DNA of 64,000 nucleotides, taken from assembly GCA_037043235.1 (NCBI GenBank), contig JAWRVZ010000064.1:2830001-2894000 (forward strand), written 5' to 3'. The position numbers and the translations under genes were made by a program. The notes beneath the pieces are model-generated. The model did not search any database. It was not told the origin of the DNA and saw only the letters and a program-made list of their open reading frames with translations. Shown one piece after another: positions 42,306-55,749 of the stretch (within the stretch, counting starts at the first letter, position 1; every line of letters starts with the position of its first letter). Source of the stretch: Rhodeus uyekii. Its lineage: Eukaryota; Chordata; Actinopteri; Cypriniformes; Acheilognathidae.

Positions 42306-43289
42306 TATATATATGCAAGAGTAAATACAATTGTCAAAAATTTGTACAATGAGTCAATGCACAAGGCCTGAGTTGATTCTCATTGAAATGGAAAAAATCT
42401 TGAAATGGAAAGACTTCTAAACATTATTTCATTGTCTAAGCCATCACATGCAAAATTATCCATTCAATTATCAAAATCTGTCAGACAAACATGTGTATTC
42501 CATGATTCGTAATATGGAATATTTGTAATGTTTGCCAAGCTGGCAAATGACCTGTCATAGCAGTTACATAGAAATCACAATCAAGTTTGGAAGCACATAA
42601 ACATTATATATATATATAAGCACTATATATATATATATATATATATATACACCCACAACACAATCACTAGCATTTGTAATACTTAACAGTGAAGACATGC
42701 ATGTGGAAGAGCATAGGATAAGAGAAATATTTAGAAGAGTGAAATCTGAATCACTCTTGGATGAAGGAATCACAATGGAAGAAGGCTAGTCAAAGAGTAC
42801 ATGCTATCGTAAAAAGGTCTTCAGAGTCATCAATTCTGCAAAACTTTAGTAGGGAAAATTGGTAAATATGTATTTATTCTTTAGTTGTATCACAACACTT
42901 TTATACACAACAATATTGTAAAAGTAATTGCAAGTATGTTTATATATTCTATACGACTGCATAACAACCTCATGCTGGTGGAAAGAGCAACAGTATTTAG
43001 CCATCAGCAAGAACAAGAAATTTGCATCATGGCCATAGCCAAAGGGAGGCTATGATATCCATCAGGCTAAAAGAAGTGCAACGTGCGATCTTAAAATAAC
43101 AATGATGTCTTCAAAATATGAATTCTGTCGGCATTTCCGCTATTAACAAAGTTTTGAAAAGTCTTGAAAAAGACATGAAAGAATTCTGCAAGATCCCATT
43201 TTTGATGAATAATGAAAGAGTGAAGGATCTGCAGTACCAATATGTCCAGGTAAGCCATTAGTGTGCACTTAGTATATTTTACTGGGAGT
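42306..43289. other. Unassigned sequence with AT microsatellites
   Basis: AT tracts at about 42605-42649. Nothing else recognised. Confidence 0.5.
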
Positions 43290-43640
43290 TCCATATTCAA
43301 GGAAATGCTGCGTCAAAACGCTATAGGAACACTTTGGCATATTGTTTAATAAGCACTATTGAATCGATCGATCAAGTGTAAATGCATGATGTAATGAACC
43401 AGAAGGATAAAGGCACGCTGAAAACCATAAGCTGAAGCTAGACTCAGCCACGAGCGGGCATTTGAAACAAGGGACACTCGTCCCAAAAAGAGCACTGAGG
43501 TGTCGAGGTCCTGAAAGACGCCAGGTACCTATGGTGGGCATAGTCCCCAAACCACTCTCTATGCATCCCTTGTAGAAGCCCAGAAATATGGTTATGAGGC
43601 AGGAGGTGGAAGAGATGCTAGCGGGTCACTTTGCACCCCA
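43290..43640. repeat. Diverged DIRS terminal region
   Basis: CAAGGAAATGCTGCGTCAAAACG and ATGATGTAATGAACCAG followed by GATAAAGGCACGCTGAAA parallel the terminal repeat order (outer end, GACGTCATGA block, CATAAAGCGCG block). The match is weak in detail. Confidence 0.45.
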
Positions 43641-45479
43641 GTCAGTGGCATCCCTTAAAGCCCCTGACTCTTCCCTCCAAACCAATGAGTATCATATCAA
43701 TGTTGGTGTGCTGCTTTTCTCATCTCATCCAATGATCAACACCTGTTGAAAACACTTCTTAAGGGATGTGCAGCTGCACAGGAAGAGACTGCTTTTTTCT
43801 TTTTGTTCTGACTCTGACTTGTGTTTGTCTTCTTATTATTTCAGTTTAGTGCACAAGCATTGTGTACTGAGCCTGAACAGTTATGAATAAATGGTGTCAT
43901 GCGAGCATTCGAAATGTGAACTTATACAAAAACAATTCAGAAATCTATGGGTGCGGGTTGTATAAAGGTGCGGGTTATGTTTTAGACAAAACCCTAAACC
44001 CGTGGGCTATATGAGGGTGCTGATTATCTGCATCTGTGGGTTATATGCGGGAAAATACAGTAATCCATGTAAATAATTTTGTTTCTGCATTAATTTATAG
44101 ACAATAATGGAGTTAGAAGGACATGAAACGACCCACATTCTTGTTTTTGTGCATGAGGCTGGGTTCAATCCAAAGACCAGAGATGTGGCCGCTAGCTCAT
44201 TGGACACGGAACCACAATTGGCACACCAGGCCTACGTGGTGGAAATATAACAATGTGTGCAGAAATTTCAGAGAATGTGCGAGCACACATTATTGCACAC
44301 ACTAGACCCTGTAACATCCAACTTCTTCTGGCCTTCCTAAAAACACTTTTCCATGGCTTAATACAACAATAAAAAAGTTAGACTAGATTTGACAATTTTT
44401 GTTCTTGTCTGGGATAATGTCAGCTTTCATCAAAGTAACATTTTTAGGGAATGATGTGTTGAATATTAAAGGATAACTGTTCCTTCCACCATACTCTCCA
44501 TTCCTGTATTCAATAGAAGAGTTTTTTTTTTTTTTTTTTGAAAGCATATGACCATCGACTACAAAATTTTTAGTTAGATGAAAAGTTTTCTTTGCAATTC
44601 TGTATCATCTTTTTAAACAAACATGCCATTTGTATAAAACTATTGTTTAAATTTTGATCAGTGTGACTCACAATGATAACACTTTATTTTGGTAGCACTG
44701 GTCAATTTACTGACAATAAATAGGTTTGGAAGTGTGAATTAAATGTTAAGACTGTTTCGAAAAATGTGTTGGAATGGATGAGTGTGGGAATAAAAATGTG
44801 ATGCTTTTTAATGCCATTTAAGGCCTTTATTGCTTTTCAATGCCCCACAGAACACCTGCGATACACATTAAGTGTGCCAATGCTAATTTCGCTGACAGTC
44901 TTGATCTCCCCTGAATTGAGCAAAAGGGGTATGATATCCATTTTTGATATCTTTCAGCTCAACCCAAATAAAGAAATCTCTTGAGTTGCTCTCGGCTGTA
45001 CATGAACACAGCTATGCCAACTTGCATTTTCTCAAGCATGCATAGCCACTACATCTGGGCTGGTTTTGCGGTCCCAGTTCTTCACATCAAAAGAAAAATA
45101 TCCAGTTCACATACTCACTAGGATCGGCCTTTTTACCCTTACATTTTCTGTGTTTGTGAGAAAGTTTTAGTTGCAAAAGATCTATAGACAGTCCGCGGCT
45201 CTCATGAGTGACTTGTTGAGTATCTCTGTCAAGAAGTCTTTTCCAAAGCTCTTGTATTTGTTTGGATTTCTTAATCAGATCTGAATCTGCCCAAGTGGAT
45301 CTGTGTCAGTCTTCACATCACAGCTAAGCAACTTTTTCTTGGCCTCCTCTTAAAAATGCATTAAAATAAATAAATAAACTGAAAACATCCTGCTCATCTA
45401 TCAAATCATCAAATAAAAAACACAGGAGCCCATAGACACATCTTACTGAGTGTTTCTGAAATAAGTCAAGTAAACAGAT
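43641..45479. other. Unassigned sequence
   Basis: Poly-T at 44521-44539. No gene or element recognised with confidence. Confidence 0.4.
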
Positions 45480-45860
45480 GCAGAAAGACTGCCATTCAAA
45501 AGTTTTGGGTCAGTACAATTTATTTTTTCCAGCATTTATTTGATCAAGAAAAAAGAAACTACAATTTTGCTATATTACTACAATTTAAAATAACTTTCTA
45601 TTTTGATACACTTTAATAATTCAAAGCTGAAATATCAGGATTACTCCAGTCTTCAGTGTCACATAATCCTTCATAAATCATTCTATAAGCAGATTTTTCT
45701 GATTTTATAAATGTTAAAAACAACTGTGCTGCTGTAATATATATATATATATATGTTTTTGTGGATACTTTATCAGGATTAAAATTCAAAAGAAACAGCA
45801 TTTATTTGAATGTTAATTCTTTTAAGGCCTTATACATGTCCCTTTGATCAATTTAGTGCC
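45480..45860. repeat. Interspersed repeat typical of cyprinid fish
   Basis: Contains CCATTCAAAAGTTTTGGGTCAG, CAGTCTTCAGTGTCACATAAT and AACAGCATTTATTTGAA, a combination I know as a very abundant repeat in carp-like fish. An AT tract lies at 45737-45754. A second fragment is at 52915-53035. The superfamily is not assigned. Confidence 0.6.
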
Positions 45861-45949
45861 TCCTTGCTGATTAAAATATAATTATTTATCAAATGTGTAC
45901 ATACAGACACAGAGAGAATTACTGTATATGTAATTCGACACCTCAGCGT

Positions 45950-46740
45950 AAAGATCGAGAAAAAAAAAATGGAAGTCAACGCGGGGGATGGACCCGTGCT
46001 GGCAGATAGCGTTCGTCTAGTTTGATTTTCCTTGGACAAACAATCTTTTCTTCAGCCGGCCAATCAATATTTAAAGTGGAAACAGCGCGAGTAGCTCCTC
46101 ATATATATAAGAGGAGGGTAGCCAGTCCTCACTCTCAGCATTGACGCGTACAACATCCAGCTCCTTAGAGCTAGACAGTAGCAGCGCCCGTTGCCTCTGG
46201 CTGGTCGGAAATAAATACCCTAAACTGAGACAAGACAGAGGCCATCTTACACTCCTCTGCCAGATCCATTTGCAAACCCCAGGACCCAGATCACCAGAGA
46301 GCCTCAGAGAGCAAGACCTTGAGAGCGAGAACCTGGGCGGACTCAGTATCAAAGACCGCCAGGTGGGAGCGGAGCATCTGCAGGGATTACAGTCACCCCA
46401 CCCGAGAGGTTGCGAGGACAGGGAGATGCGCACTGCACAAATGTCTGATTCACCATTAAATTTTGGAGAGCCCTGTACTTTTTAAACTAGCTTGGGAATC
46501 TCAAAAATCCAGCACAGCACAACACACACTCTCACACAGAGTGCTTGCTGAAGACTCTAAGCTGCCCTCACCGGTTTCCGGTCACCCTGGTTCGTGATGT
46601 CAACGACTTGCAACCGTCACTCACACTCAGTAGATTGATTGTTCGATCGTTTACATAAGTGCTTCACAAGTATATCAATCAAGGTATTCCCCCAGCGTTC
46701 GATGCAGCGCAAGTTCTCTTGAAAGGGAACTCACAATTTT
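45950..46740 (-). mobile_element. Decayed DIRS element, Gag end and right terminal repeat, minus orientation
   Basis: A minus-strand frame (46433-46071) includes SSSKELDVVRVNAESEDW, a DIRS Gag-type acidic start. Further right are terminal repeat traces (GGTTTCCGGTCACC, GATGTCAACGACTTGC, TTCGATGCAGCGCAAG) and the outer end TTGAAAGGGAACTC. Recombinase and RT are absent. Confidence 0.55.
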
Positions 46741-47675
46741 TATGCATTTACTTACTTGTCAAAGTCAATAGAGCCTATTTAAGGCCCTGTGATTGTCCAA
46801 TTTCTTCAAAGACAGTGAACACACCCTCCTCTGTCTGTAAACACAGATGAAATGGGATGAGTTACACAAGCACCACTAACAGATATGTGATAGTTATTGA
46901 ATGTATAACGATGTAAAAACTTTACTGTGAGAGAACTACATTCACAAATGATTTCATATTTCAACCCCAAGAGCGCTGTATTCTGAACCACCTGCTCTGT
47001 TTCTCCTCACAAGTGGGTGTAATTGCTTTTTGTATAAAGTAGCCGGTGTGCTGTATCGTCTCCAACTATTTGCATTTCAGTGACAGAAAGCTTTTTATCC
47101 TGTGTATGTTATCGTAACTATCTGTATTACGGATGCCAGGTTGGTCGTCGATTTTGGAGTCAGTGATGATCAGAGGCAACACAAATAATCAGCCTCCCTC
47201 CTTTTGCTAAAGTATTACAAAGATTGCATCTGAGGGAGTGACTGATTGTCCCCAGTTTATCTGATATTAGGGAAATGGATTATTCAGACGCTTCAACAAT
47301 TGTCTGTGGAAGCTAGTAGCAAGAAAACTCATTCACCTGATCCTGAAAGATACAGGCCCAATGTGGCCAGCCGGCTTTCTTTATAGATACCATATGTGAA
47401 TTTAGAGAGGAAATTTCCTGCCTCTGAGGATGAAATAAATATATGACAGATTTATTTTTTTGTCATAGAGAGAGACATGTCAATTTTCCTTTAGATATTA
47501 GAATCCTGTTTCACACAAATTTCAATCAACATCTTTGGAACATGAGCATGTTGACTTTGAGTGATGTAAAAAAAAAGAAAAAAAAAAGCCATAAGGTGCT
47601 GTAGTTGTGAACATACAGTAGGGTCACCAAACAGTATACACACATATACATACAAACAAACATAATTTGTATAAG
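46741..47675. other. Unassigned sequence
   Basis: No recognised coding region or repeat. Confidence 0.4.
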
Positions 47676-48115
47676 TGTAACAGAAGGTACTCATAGGCAG
47701 AGATCCAAGTGTGAGTCTTTGTTGAGAGTTGTCATACAGGCAGATGGTCAAGACAAACATTAACAATAATCCAGGCAGAGTCAGAAAGGCAGGCAGACAG
47801 AATCAGGTACGATAATCCAGGCGGGAAAGTCAAGACAGGTAGATAAAATTCAAGAGTGATAATCAAGGCACAGGTCGAGGCAGGCAAATCAGAATCAAAC
47901 ATGGGTAAAAAGCAGAATCGGTAACAGGTTAAACAAGACAGAAGAATAATGCTCAGAATGATAACCATAGTAAATCAAGACCTCACAATGTGTGTGCATG
48001 CATGTGAGTCTTTTATAGTCCGGGTAATGGTTTGCAGCTGGTATGACAATCAGCTGGTATGATGTGAAATCTAAAAACGGCAAATGATCTTGAAATTATG
48101 CACAGCTGTATGATT
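47676..48115 (-). repeat. Possible LTR fragment
   Basis: The plus strand begins TGTAACAGAAGG. It has repeated AATCCAGGC, GGCAGGCAGACAG and GTCAAGACAGG-like words, and the minus strand carries a TATA-like GGACTATAAAAGAC near 48010. This layout resembles a solo LTR read on the minus strand. The right boundary and target duplication are not defined. Confidence 0.4.
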
Positions 48116-51100
48116 TTGGATCTCCGCTTTGTAAATGCCACCTAATTTATGCCATTGACATATAAAAGAGTAATAGTCAGTGTCCAAATCCCTTAGTTGA
48201 GACTGGCATGTGTCAAGAATTACTTCGATTTTTAAATATCTGCAGTACAATGACTCTCTGCCTCAAGGAAAATTTAAAGACCATTTTATAAATGAGGCCA
48301 CAGAAGAGAGAAAACAGATTTTGGGCAAAATTAAAGCCCTAGTGAGTGAAACGGAGAAGGGGAATGGATTTTGGTAACCATTAACTGGGCTTTATCAAAT
48401 AATGAGAGCCTGCTGTGCTCATATTAGTCCAAAATGCCTTTTGGAGTTTGAAACAAAAGGGATTAGACATAACCACATGAAATTTGGGTAAAATGAAAGC
48501 CATTGTGAGAAAGACGGGTAACACATTTTGGTAACATCTAGTGGACCTTGTCAAATTTGGTGACCCTGCTGGTATTTTTTTATTTATTTGGCTGAGCAGT
48601 TGTTTGGGTAGCTCACCAATGTATTCGATTTCTCTAATACATAGAATAAGTAAGCTTTACCAGAGATCTTGTGGAAAGAAGAAATTATTGAATGTTATAG
48701 TGTGGCAGTTCTAGAAGGACATGCCATCCCTCATATAATCTTAACGAAGGTACTGACTGAAAACAGATCTTTATACCAGTTATTAAATGTGCTACAAACA
48801 ATTCAACAACACCCCATTGAGAGACAATGATGATTTACAGTATACAACCTGATGCTGACCGTATAAAACCTCTACCCATATTTGGTAATTACCCTTACAA
48901 TTTTAAGATAGGAATTGCAAGAAGCAGAAAAAAAAATCTGAATTGTGAGTTAATAATAGGGCACAAGCATGTGAGTTTAATTTAACAGCTGGGGTACCAG
49001 ACTGATAAATACAGAGGCACATGTACAGTTGATAAACACATGAGCGAAACATGCTAGACACATGTTGACAGCAGGAGAGTAACACAAGTACGTATCTGAC
49101 AGACTGGATGAAGGATTACATTAATTTTCTATCACAGGTAAGATAACAGGTGATCACAAATTTTCTGGGAAAATAAACTGAAGCACTAGATTTTTTTTCA
49201 ACTTGGGCAGTGTAGGGGAATTTACAGTTAAGACCCGGAGACCAGATATGTTGAATGAAGACCAGGAGTCAGGAGTGTAGTCAAATAATAAAATTTTTGT
49301 AAAGAATAGGTTGTAGTTTCATCATGCAGAAGCCAGCTTCAAGTCTCACAAGGAGGTCGTAGGCCGCTCTGCTTACATTTTCATTGTTACATCAATTATA
49401 CCATTTTCTAAGGTCACATTACGTCATTACTTAAAACAACTTAAATGATTCTGATTGGCTAAGAAAGTAGGCAGAAATTATTAATCTTCCACAAAAAGAC
49501 ATATCAATAGCATATCTCCATCCATCGAACTGCTGATGTTTAGACTGGATTTAGGCATGAAATGACCTCCCCGATCACCACGAGGCGCCTGTAAGTCTCC
49601 ATCGAAATCTACGTCTCGCACCCTTTCTCCGAGACCTGCACAGAAAGATGAACGCACACACACAAATACACAGTCTCTCCAAGGTTGAAGTTGGTGCTGG
49701 CCGGGAAAAACAGACCTATCAACCGAAGACGTACAAAAACATTCTGATAACTCGTTCTCCTTCCGAGAAAGACACAGACAATATCAACCCTAACACTTCT
49801 AAAATTGAAGGACCGTCACGTATTCCAAGGGTCGTGATGACCTCTGGGACCCTAGCATAGGCAAATAGAATACGGACATCAGAAAATATTAGAGCAATTA
49901 CACAATAATATGGTTGTTTATAAATGTAAATCATTTAGAATCATTTAATAATAAAACTAAGTATTCAAGATATTGGTTAATGATTTAATACTGAGGTTAT
50001 ATTCATATATGTCAATCATTCTAAGAGAAATAAGAGAAGGAAAAGAAAAAGAAAAGAAAATATATATAATGTAAATAGCAGAGACAAGAGATTTTGATTA
50101 TCCACCTTCAGCAGCATCTCAAAAGGTCAAACAAAAACAGTAAAAGAAACAACTAAAACAAGCGTCAAACAATAACTTTTAAAGAAACAAACTGAAGTAA
50201 ATTTCACATTCATCTATATAACTAAAATGCACAAGAAAAGATCCATATAAGTGTCCAACAAAATAAGGACAAAGATCAGTAAACGTGAACATAAAAAGAG
50301 CAACCAGCAAACAGGAGATGATAAATAAACGCTGACTGGTTGTGCTGTGCTTATATGGAAGTTCAAACTCCAAGTTAACTAACAGCAGGTGTCTCTCATT
50401 AGCACTCTGAGCATGAGGGAGGGAGTGCAACAGTAAGGGAGGACTGGTGTACTTGTGACAGTGAGATATAAGCTTGCAATTACCTTTTTTGTGGTGGAAA
50501 CAAGCTTTCATAAAAAGTGTGAAACTGTGAAAAAAATCATTAAAAAGTCTTTGCATAGACCTTGAAAGAATTGCATTGAATTAATTTATTTTGTCATGTC
50601 TGTTATGTTATAAAACTAACATTGAATTATCTTATCTTTTTTGAATTGTTAATGTAACCATTAATAAACCGAAATTCAGAACCAGAATAAATCCGTTTAA
50701 ACCAAATTTTAAATCCGTTTTCTGCCAATTTCCATCCATACCTTCCTCACGGATGTTATTTTTTAAACAAATTTTAAAACAAAAGGTCCACGATTACGTT
50801 TGTCCAGCCAAGCCTGTATCCCTGTTTGAACAAAAGCGGCAGAGAGAGGGTTGGAAATTATTAAAATAAACAGTTTTTGGTGCAAACCCCCCCCCACCCC
50901 CCCAAAAAACTTTATGGTGAACATCATTGAAAGAGTATTGCAAAAATGTATGGTAGGGTCCCTTTTGAAACATAAGACATTCGATTAGGCTACATTTTTA
51001 AATCATATAGTGCTCATTCAGCAAGGATTTTAATCAAATTAAAATCGAACGATTAGCACATTTCATATTCTGACACGTCGTATTTCAGATTTACATCTCA

Positions 51101-51665
51101 TTTCCTGCAGAACTGATGTGCAAATGAGACAGAATGATTGGATTTACTGCTTCACATAAAATGCAACCCCTCATAACCCCATATAGGACATTGTCCTGCA
51201 GTCTATGGGAACCGCAGTGTACAGTTGTTCTTACAGGGTGCAAGGTGTTTGTGTGACTATGTGTGTGATGGGGTGCCTGCACAGCCACCAGCCACTTTAA
51301 TTAATAAGAGAATACCTCTGGACGACAGCCCAGAACCAAGCTATCATCCAGCCATTCTGTCAACACATACTACTGCCAAAATTCGGGGGTCAGTCCATGT
51401 GAGGTGAAATGCTGAAGGACATGACTAGTTATAAAAGATGTCAGAAGAGTATGTGCATGCTTTTAAAATTAGAATCCCCATCAACTCCAACCAGGCTAAA
51501 AGTGCCAACACCACATATCTCTACTTCAAAATGTAAGTTTTTATTTACGCATTTTTTAATTTTTTGAATTGACTTTGGGATTGAAATCTGCAGTGTTCAG
51601 CAGAATGGATTTAAACATGTAAAGTGTTAAAACTTAGTATTGCACCGTTATTGGTAGATGATAAC
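48116..51665. other. Unassigned sequence
   Basis: A 3.5-kb stretch without recognisable genes. A possible LTR trace lies at about 50160-50460 (TGTGCTGTGCTTATATGG and TGTACTTGTGACAG), but ends and duplication are lacking. A poly-C tract lies at 50888-50900. Confidence 0.4.
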
Positions 51666-51670
51666 CTCAT

Positions 51671-52415
51671 TGTCAGGTTTTGCAGAAGAGGCCTCAATAT
51701 GCGGGATGGTAAGGGTTTTAATAAACAAAATAATAAAACAAAACTTTAAACATAAACAAAAACATAATTAGACTGACTTGACTGGATAAGACAGAACAAG
51801 AGAGGGCTTTACTGGACTAGACTGGACTGGACGAGAGCAGCAAACACGACAGTGATCCAGAGAACGACCGACAATCACAACCCAGGAAAGCAAAAACGAA
51901 GGGATTAAATAGACACAGAGCCAATGCGAACGTGCATCGCCACGTGTTCATGTGAAACAAAGATAGCACACAGCTGGTGAAAACCCAAACTACACACAAC
52001 ATTAAACACAACATTAAACACAACTTGAAAAGCACGCGGCTGATGAAAACACGAACCGTGTGCTAAACATTACACACAGACGAGACAGAGCGTGGCTCGT
52101 GCAAAACTCAAAACCACATCACTCACATGACGTAGAGCTCGTGAGAACGAGCAAACACTCGTCTCGAGCGCTCACAACAAGGACGAACACACGGGTCATG
52201 AATGCCCGAATACCGACACAAAACCAAAACTGAACAAGATCAAAGTCTCGGAACCGGACATCATAACCTGCACACAAGACGTTACACAGACAAGAGAGTG
52301 CACGACTCAAGACACTCAAAGCCGCGCGCACACTCAAAACGTAAGACATTACGGTAGTCAGAGCTCTGCCACATCAACAAGAAATTACGAGACTGAATGT
52401 GGCAGAACCCTGACA
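51671..52415. mobile_element. Solo LTR, 745 bp
   Basis: Begins TGTCAGGTTTTGCAG and ends GCAGAACCCTGACA, so ends are TG...CA with extended inverted symmetry. The 5-bp CTCAT stands on both sides (51666-51670 and 52416-52420). No internal region is present, which is the product of recombination between two LTRs. Orientation is uncertain. Confidence 0.85.
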
Positions 52416-52559
52416 CTCATTAGCCAAAATGTTAGATAAACAAGATTGTTATATGAGCAGATGTCTATTCAGTGGAATCAGATTAACTTGATCTTGTTTA
52501 AATAATTGAATTTAATTCAGTACATAAATTATTACTTTAAGAAAATGATTTTCCACATA

Positions 52560-52915
52560 TACCACCGTCCTAGAGTTTTATTCAGCAAGGACACTTTTTA
52601 CTTTTAAGTAGATTTTAAATCGGCGAGAACTGGCGAACATTCAACAAACTTCAATGTAAAATAAAACATAAATGCAAAATAGACATAATGACGTCAGTTC
52701 CTCACGGATGACCGCCCACACAAACACACAACACAACATAAATTCCAGGCCTGGTCCTCTCAAATCTTTCACTGTCGTCGCTCCTCTTTCTATGCCTCTG
52801 CTCATCCGTGAGACTCAAGACCGGTGGCTCTCAGGTGCCGCCTATTAGCAATCAGGCCACCAGCTCTTGTGACGCTCCCACGGTCCCTCGACCCTGCCTT
52901 GCTTGCCACAAAGTT
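52560..52915. repeat. Interspersed repeat shared with 17440-17600
   Basis: The part 52800-52900 matches the earlier locus block for block (CCGTGAGACTCAAGACCGGTG and following). The sequence before it (52570-52790) may belong to the same element. Not identified. Confidence 0.5.
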
Positions 52916-53035
52916 ATTTTAAATTGTAAAAATATTGTGCAATATTACTGTTTTACTGCATTTTATCAAACAAATGCAGCACTAGAGACTTATTTTAAAA
53001 GCTACCCACCTCAAACTTTTGGACAGTAATGTAGA
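52916..53035. repeat. Fragment of the cyprinid-type interspersed repeat
   Basis: TTATTTTAAATTGTAAAAAT, CAAATGCAGC and CAAACTTTTGGACAGTAATG match the complementary end of the repeat family at 45480-45860. Confidence 0.55.
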
Positions 53036-53325
53036 ATTTGTAATTCTTCATAACTATCTCAGTTTTGTAAAGGCAAGTTTTAAATTATTGCACCTTGAAT
53101 AAGGTGGTAATGGTGGTTCCTTTTGAAGGGGAGTTTCAGCGGTGTTGAACTTGGTTTTGACACTATGGGTAATGCCCTCGGAGTTACCACTGTCTGAACA
53201 TGTGTACAAACATACCAATTGTTTGGGAGACAACTGTCCATGATGTCACATCCCCATGTACATAAATGGGCACCTAAGTTGCACGTCATCAGCTTTTTTG
53301 TCTCCAGAAGCCAATAGTTGTAGAG

Positions 53326-54470
53326 CAGGGGTCGCCAACGTGGTGCCCGCGGGCACCAGGTCGCCCCCAAGGACCACATGAGTCGCCCGCGGGCCTGTTC
53401 TAAAAATAGCTCTAGTGTGCGTGAGAGATCGTCAGGTGTGCCGCGGAAAATTATTCAATTTCACCTAATTTTTCAAAAAAAAAAAAAACATTTTGAGCGA
53501 CTGCAAGCGTCAATGGTGTGCGTCTGTTGTGATGTTACGTCTGACACCGACGCTCCGAAGCTTGCTTCAAACTCGAACGGGCTTTGCAATGAACCACTGC
53601 TTCGGAGCTTGTACCATTACGTCACTAGTCACGTGAAAATGACGTTTGAAGCAAACACACTGCTTCACTCCGGCAGTGAACCACCTGACTGCTCTGACAG
53701 CCCGATCAGTGTTGACGGGTTTCAAACCTGGCGGCTGTATTTCTTATAAAAGTGAAACCAAACCGTGGGTTGCAGTAGACGGTGTTTGCATTTGCGTTAT
53801 TGTTGAGAGTGGATTGAGTTTATTTCAGTGTTGTATATTCAAAGCAATATATCCTCATTTATATCAGCTTTCTAAACTGTTTTTGTGTACACCTGCATCT
53901 GTTCCATGCGAGAGAATGTTCTCTAAAGCTGGCGAAATAGTAAAAAAGAAAAAGACAAATCACCTTTCACCAAAGACTGGAGAAAATATTTTTTCTGAAT
54001 AAAAACCATACCATTTCATGAACACTCGCGTTATTTTTTAACATCTTCGGTTGGTGGTGTGCGTTGTGATTTTATTCAATGAAAATATGTGCCGTGGCTC
54101 AAAAAAGGTTGAAAAACACTGGAATACAGGACAGACATGGTGCAACGTAGTGCATGATTTGTTAAAAATTGTTAGTGGCTGGTAAAAATCTTAGAAGTGA
54201 TCATTTGAAAATGTAAATACTTGCAGAGATTTAGAGAAATAAAGTGTTGCACATTGATAGGTTTCCTACCTTGTATAATTATTGTGAGAAATCATTAACA
54301 TGATCAGTGTCTTCACATAGATGAATATCATTAATTATTAATAATGACATATAATTAAAGGTAAATTCAGCAAATTTGATATTTCGGAAGTGTGTATCAA
54401 ACTGGTGGCCCTTTGCATTAATCGGTATCCAAGAAGTAGCCCTCAGTTTCAAAAAGGTTGGCGACCCCTG
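53326..54470 (+). mobile_element. hAT DNA transposon, internally rearranged, 1145 bp
   Basis: Inverted ends CAGGGGTCGCCAAC and GTTGGCGACCCCTG, with TTGTAGAG duplicated on both sides (53318-53325 and 54471-54478). The 8-bp duplication is diagnostic for hAT. The middle contains sequence of a second hAT type (GTGTGCCGCGGAAAATTATT near 53438 and GTGCCGTGGC near 54090) with part of a transposase. Confidence 0.92.
53815..54002 (+). pseudogene. hAT transposase C-terminal (dimerisation) fragment
   Basis: The frame ends with YPHLYQLSKLFLCTPASVPC then ERMFSKAGEIVKKKKTNHLS and a stop soon after. This is the hATC signature: tyrosine-proline start, leucine-rich helix, then PxSxxCER-FS-AG. In active hAT transposases it holds the subunits together. 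Only the last 60 or so residues remain; the catalytic domain is missing. Confidence 0.85.
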
Positions 54471-54559
54471 TTGTAGAGTGTGGAGCAATTTATAGTTGTA
54501 GTTGTAGCGAAATATGAGTTTTAGGAAATATCTTCCTCTGTGTCCTTGCTTTATGATAT

Positions 54560-55745
54560 GAGAGTACACTCACACACTCTTTGTTATCTGCTTAGGAGTG
54601 AAGTATGCACATTCAGCTCTTGAGGGAACTGGATGTGCTCACTGCGAAAAGTTTTCTTTCGAATAAACTCCTTTCACGCTTTTTCTCAAGGGGAGAGAAA
54701 CAAATGTCTGAACCCTACAGTTTGGGCACTGCTTCTGCCAAGGAGGCATGCCAGCTTCATTTGTGAGGGTTGCAGGTTGAGCTGAAGGGAGAGTTTAAGA
54801 GGGGGAATCCATTTCACAGTTTTCTTTTGCCAGTTCAAGTGATTTGTTGGATTCAGAAACTCGTTCTGTGCTTTCTTGTGAACAAGTAGAGAGTATGTTA
54901 CTGGCCGTAATTTGCTCTGAGGAGCTAGATGTGGTGGAAGTAGGGCATAATAGTGATGTTCTTGAGCCTATTTCCTTCATCAGTCTTATTAATGAGTTGC
55001 ATTATGTGATGGGTCATGCCACGGCCAGGTTGAATTTGACTTGGGCTTGTGAGAAGTGGGAAATTGCTCCTTGCCGATTGGACAAGCACTTCCTTGTGGG
55101 CCTTGATTTCCCAACCCCTTGAACCTTCGGTTCCTTCTGGTCCTTCACACTGAGGTGGAGATGTCCTGAAAAAAAAAAAAAAAACAGTAGCTGGCTCACA
55201 TTTTTCCTTACGAAAATTCGAATTATTCTGATGTGGAGAAACAATGTGGGCAGGGGTGTGTGAAGATGCCCTCTGTGGAAGAGATGATGGCAAGTTATGT
55301 CTTACATAGTCAGGTATCATAAATGAGGGCTTCGGTCTTACAATTGAAAACGTATCAGACCACAGTGCAGTGGATAAGGCATATATGATGTTGGGTCAGG
55401 ATAGCAGTCCTCAGCACACTATGTTGGAGTTGCAGGTACACTAACCTGACCTGCTTAAGGACTTGGACCAGGGGCAGGTATTGTCACTTGAAGTGGTGGA
55501 TGAACTGTAGCAACCCACGGATTTTTCTCTCTGGACTTCCAAGCAGATTGCCACTTCCATCGGTCATTGAATAGCAGCGATGGTGGTCATGCAGAGGCAC
55601 CTGTGACTTAATCTGTCATGTAGAAAACTTTTCTCCTTGATGTCCCTGATCTCGCCATCTGCAATGTTTGGTACCTTTATTCAAGGTACTGGTGACAGAA
55701 CTCAGTCCACAAGTAAATCCTGCAAAGGTTTGTGTTACCACCTGA
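54560..55745 (+). pseudogene. Decayed DIRS Gag region, plus orientation
   Basis: The best frame (54844-55122) has AVICSEELDVVEVGHNSDVL, a DIRS Gag-type acidic start, and HATARLNLTWACEKWEIAP, which matches the middle of Gag. Further on, broken frames still show VVMQRHL and MSLISPSAMFGTF, comparable with the LDAPLSPSGLLGD block at about 21790. Many stops. RT and recombinase are not found. Confidence 0.65.
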
Positions 55746-55749
55746 GACC

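Noticed and set aside
44123..44220. Possible tRNA or SINE on the minus strand
   Set aside because: A B-box-like GGATTGAACCC is present, but the A box and a body shared with other copies are missing.
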